Source: JAISFI01 sp031553775
GTDB taxonomy: Bacteria; Bacteroidota; Bacteroidia; Bacteroidales; Azobacteroidaceae
NCBI GenBank assembly: GCA_031553775.1
Contig: JAVBLA010000050.1
Location: 1 to 64,000 of the forward strand
Reading direction: 5' to 3'
Length of the DNA: 64,000 bases
Each line of letters begins with the position of its first letter. Position 1 is the first letter of the stretch. Made by a program: the position numbers and the translations under genes. This document shows, one piece after another, positions 62,918-64,000 of the stretch. The notes under the pieces were generated by a model. The model was not told where the DNA came from, did no database searches, and was given only the letters and a program-made list of their open reading frames with translations.

Positions 62918-64000
62918 TTAGAATGATGTTCCGTTTTGCAGGAGAATTTGTTCTGCGATGGGGCCCAGGCTTAGAGATGGGAAGAAAGTCAATCCGCCCA
63001 CGATCAGGATGATGATGATTAAGAGTACTACAAACAACCAGTTGTCTGTCCGGAAGGTTCCGGGAGAGACCGGGGTGATTTTCTTTTGCCCCAGGTTTCC
63101 GGCAATGGCCAGTATCGGGATGATTACACCGAATCTTCCGATTAACATGCCTAAAGCCGTCAGCATATTGTAAAAAAACGTATTGCTATTGAGACCGGAC
63201 ATGGAGCTGCCGTTATTTCCTGCTGCCGAAGTGAAAGTGTAAATGATCTGGGAAAGTCCGTGTGGTCCCGCGTTGTTCAGAGAGGAAAGCCCAGCTGCTG
63301 TGCTACAGGCTATTGAAGAAAACAACAGGATAACAATGGCCGGAGCCAGCACGGCCAGCATAGACATTTTTACTTCGAAAGCTTCGATTTTCTTTCCGAG
63401 ATACTCGGGTGTTCGTCCTACCATCAGGCCGGCGATAAAAACCGTTAGTATGACAAAGATGATGATTCCGTACATTCCGGCTCCCACACCTCCGAATACC
63501 ACTTCTCCTATCATCATGTTAATCATAGAGATCATACCGGACAGGGGAGATAAACTATCCTGCATGGCGTTGACGGATCCGTTGGATGCGGCTGTGGTTG
63601 CAACAGACCAGAGCACTGATCCGGCTACTCCGTTCCGCACTTCTTTCCCTTCCATGGAAAGAAGGTGTTTCCCAGGTGTATGGGTCTGTTGCTCTGCATA
63701 CATCGAAATCCCCAATCCGACCAGGAAGAGAATAAACATGGCTGCGAAGATGGACGTACCCTGTTTTCGGGAACGGATCATTTTTCCGTAAGTGAAAGTC
63801 AGCGAAACCGGAATCAATAGGATGGCAAATACTTCAAGAAAATTGGAAAAAGGAGTCGGATTCTCAAAGGGATGGGCGCTGTTGGCGTTAAAAAAACCAC
63901 CTCCGTTTGTCCCTAATTGTTTGATCGCGATCTGGGAGGCGACCGGTCCCTGTGGAATGATTTGTACCTGTCCTTCTATTGTAGTCGATTCAACATAGGG
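62918..64000 (-). CDS. kdpA: Potassium-transporting ATPase KdpA subunit (5' end outside window)
   Basis: This is the K+ channel-like subunit. Only the C-terminal 360 residues are in the window; the reading frame is open to position 64000. The first visible residues, with GTNGGGFFNANSAHPFEN, match the KdpA selectivity-filter region, and further filter-type loops are AGNNGSSMSGLN and NGVAGSVLWSVATTAASNGS. A TTG or ATG-like start near 63817 is internal, not the real start. No kdpF can be assessed, as it would lie beyond the window edge. Confidence 0.95.
   Translation of the reverse strand, partial: PYVESTTIEGQVQIIPQGPVASQIAIKQLGTNGGGFFNANSAHPFENPTPFSNFLEVFAILLIPVSLTFTYGKMIRSRKQGTSIFAAMFILFLVGLGISMYAEQQTHTPGKHLLSMEGKEVRNGVAGSVLWSVATTAASNGSVNAMQDSLSPLSGMISMINMMIGEVVFGGVGAGMYGIIIFVILTVFIAGLMVGRTPEYLGKKIEAFEVKMSMLAVLAPAIVILLFSSIACSTAAGLSSLNNAGPHGLSQIIYTFTSAAGNNGSSMSGLNSNTFFYNMLTALGMLIGRFGVIIPILAIAGNLGQKKITPVSPGTFRTDNWLFVVLLIIIILIVGGLTFFPSLSLGPIAEQILLQNGTSF

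Noticed and set aside
62918..63817. A complete 299-residue kdpA gene starting at 63817
   Set aside because: The frame stays open to the window edge and encodes recognisable KdpA residues upstream, so the gene is only partial here.
1..64000. CRISPR arrays, tRNA or rRNA genes, insertion sequences, prophage
   Set aside because: No regular spaced repeats, cloverleaf-like intergenic sequence, transposase or phage genes were seen.

Overview
The window looks like chromosomal DNA from an anaerobic, saccharolytic member of the Bacteroidota, most likely Bacteroidales. The signs are SusC/SusD pairs, a hybrid two-component regulator (HTCS), lipoproteins with acidic residues after the lipobox, TAnnTTTG-type -7 promoter boxes, few Shine-Dalgarno sequences, and several proteins with type IX secretion (T9SS) C-terminal tails. 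Family and genus cannot be decided from the sequence alone.

Layout. 1-231: non-coding, with three stacked inverted repeats. 232-3318: housekeeping genes (purN, and divergently acpP-fabF-rnc). 3645-32090: one large polysaccharide utilization locus (PUL). It holds two small lipoproteins, two different SusC/SusD pairs, a third lipoprotein, a GH92 alpha-mannosidase, an M6-peptidase-like protein whose HExxH site is lost, a discoidin-domain clan GH-A glycosidase, three tandem secreted proteins built from one repeated module, a GH2 beta-galactosidase and the HTCS regulator. 32183-41572: ion transport and small functional groups (CPA2 antiporter, CorA, anaerobic sulfatase maturase, CbpA/CbpM, a KamA-like radical SAM enzyme, DUF47 plus Pit phosphate transporter).

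41601-51131: a tightly packed energy-metabolism operon encoding a complete HdrCBA-FlxDCBA flavin-based electron-bifurcating complex. It is followed by OadG-like and OadB-like subunits of a Na+-pumping decarboxylase (no alpha or biotin-carrier subunit is present) and an NfnB/GltD-like oxidoreductase. 51237-56649: DUF4858 protein, NDH-2-type dehydrogenase, glutathione-peroxidase-like protein, Sfp-type phosphopantetheinyl transferase, a degenerate and truncated PaaK-like protein, and two small membrane proteins. 56710-64000 (minus strand): kdpABCDE potassium uptake system, with kdpA running off the window.

The two most informative observations are as follows. First, a 21-bp-period direct-repeat operator (half-site near GTTACcnnnnTGAAt) lies before three PUL transcripts, each time exactly 25 bases upstream of the TTTG of the -7 box; it is a candidate HTCS-controlled promoter architecture. 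Second, the Hdr-Flx complex is packed together with sodium-pump decarboxylase subunits in what appears to be a fermentative Bacteroidota, which suggests a redox/sodium energy-coupling unit whose disulfide and carboxylate substrates are unknown.
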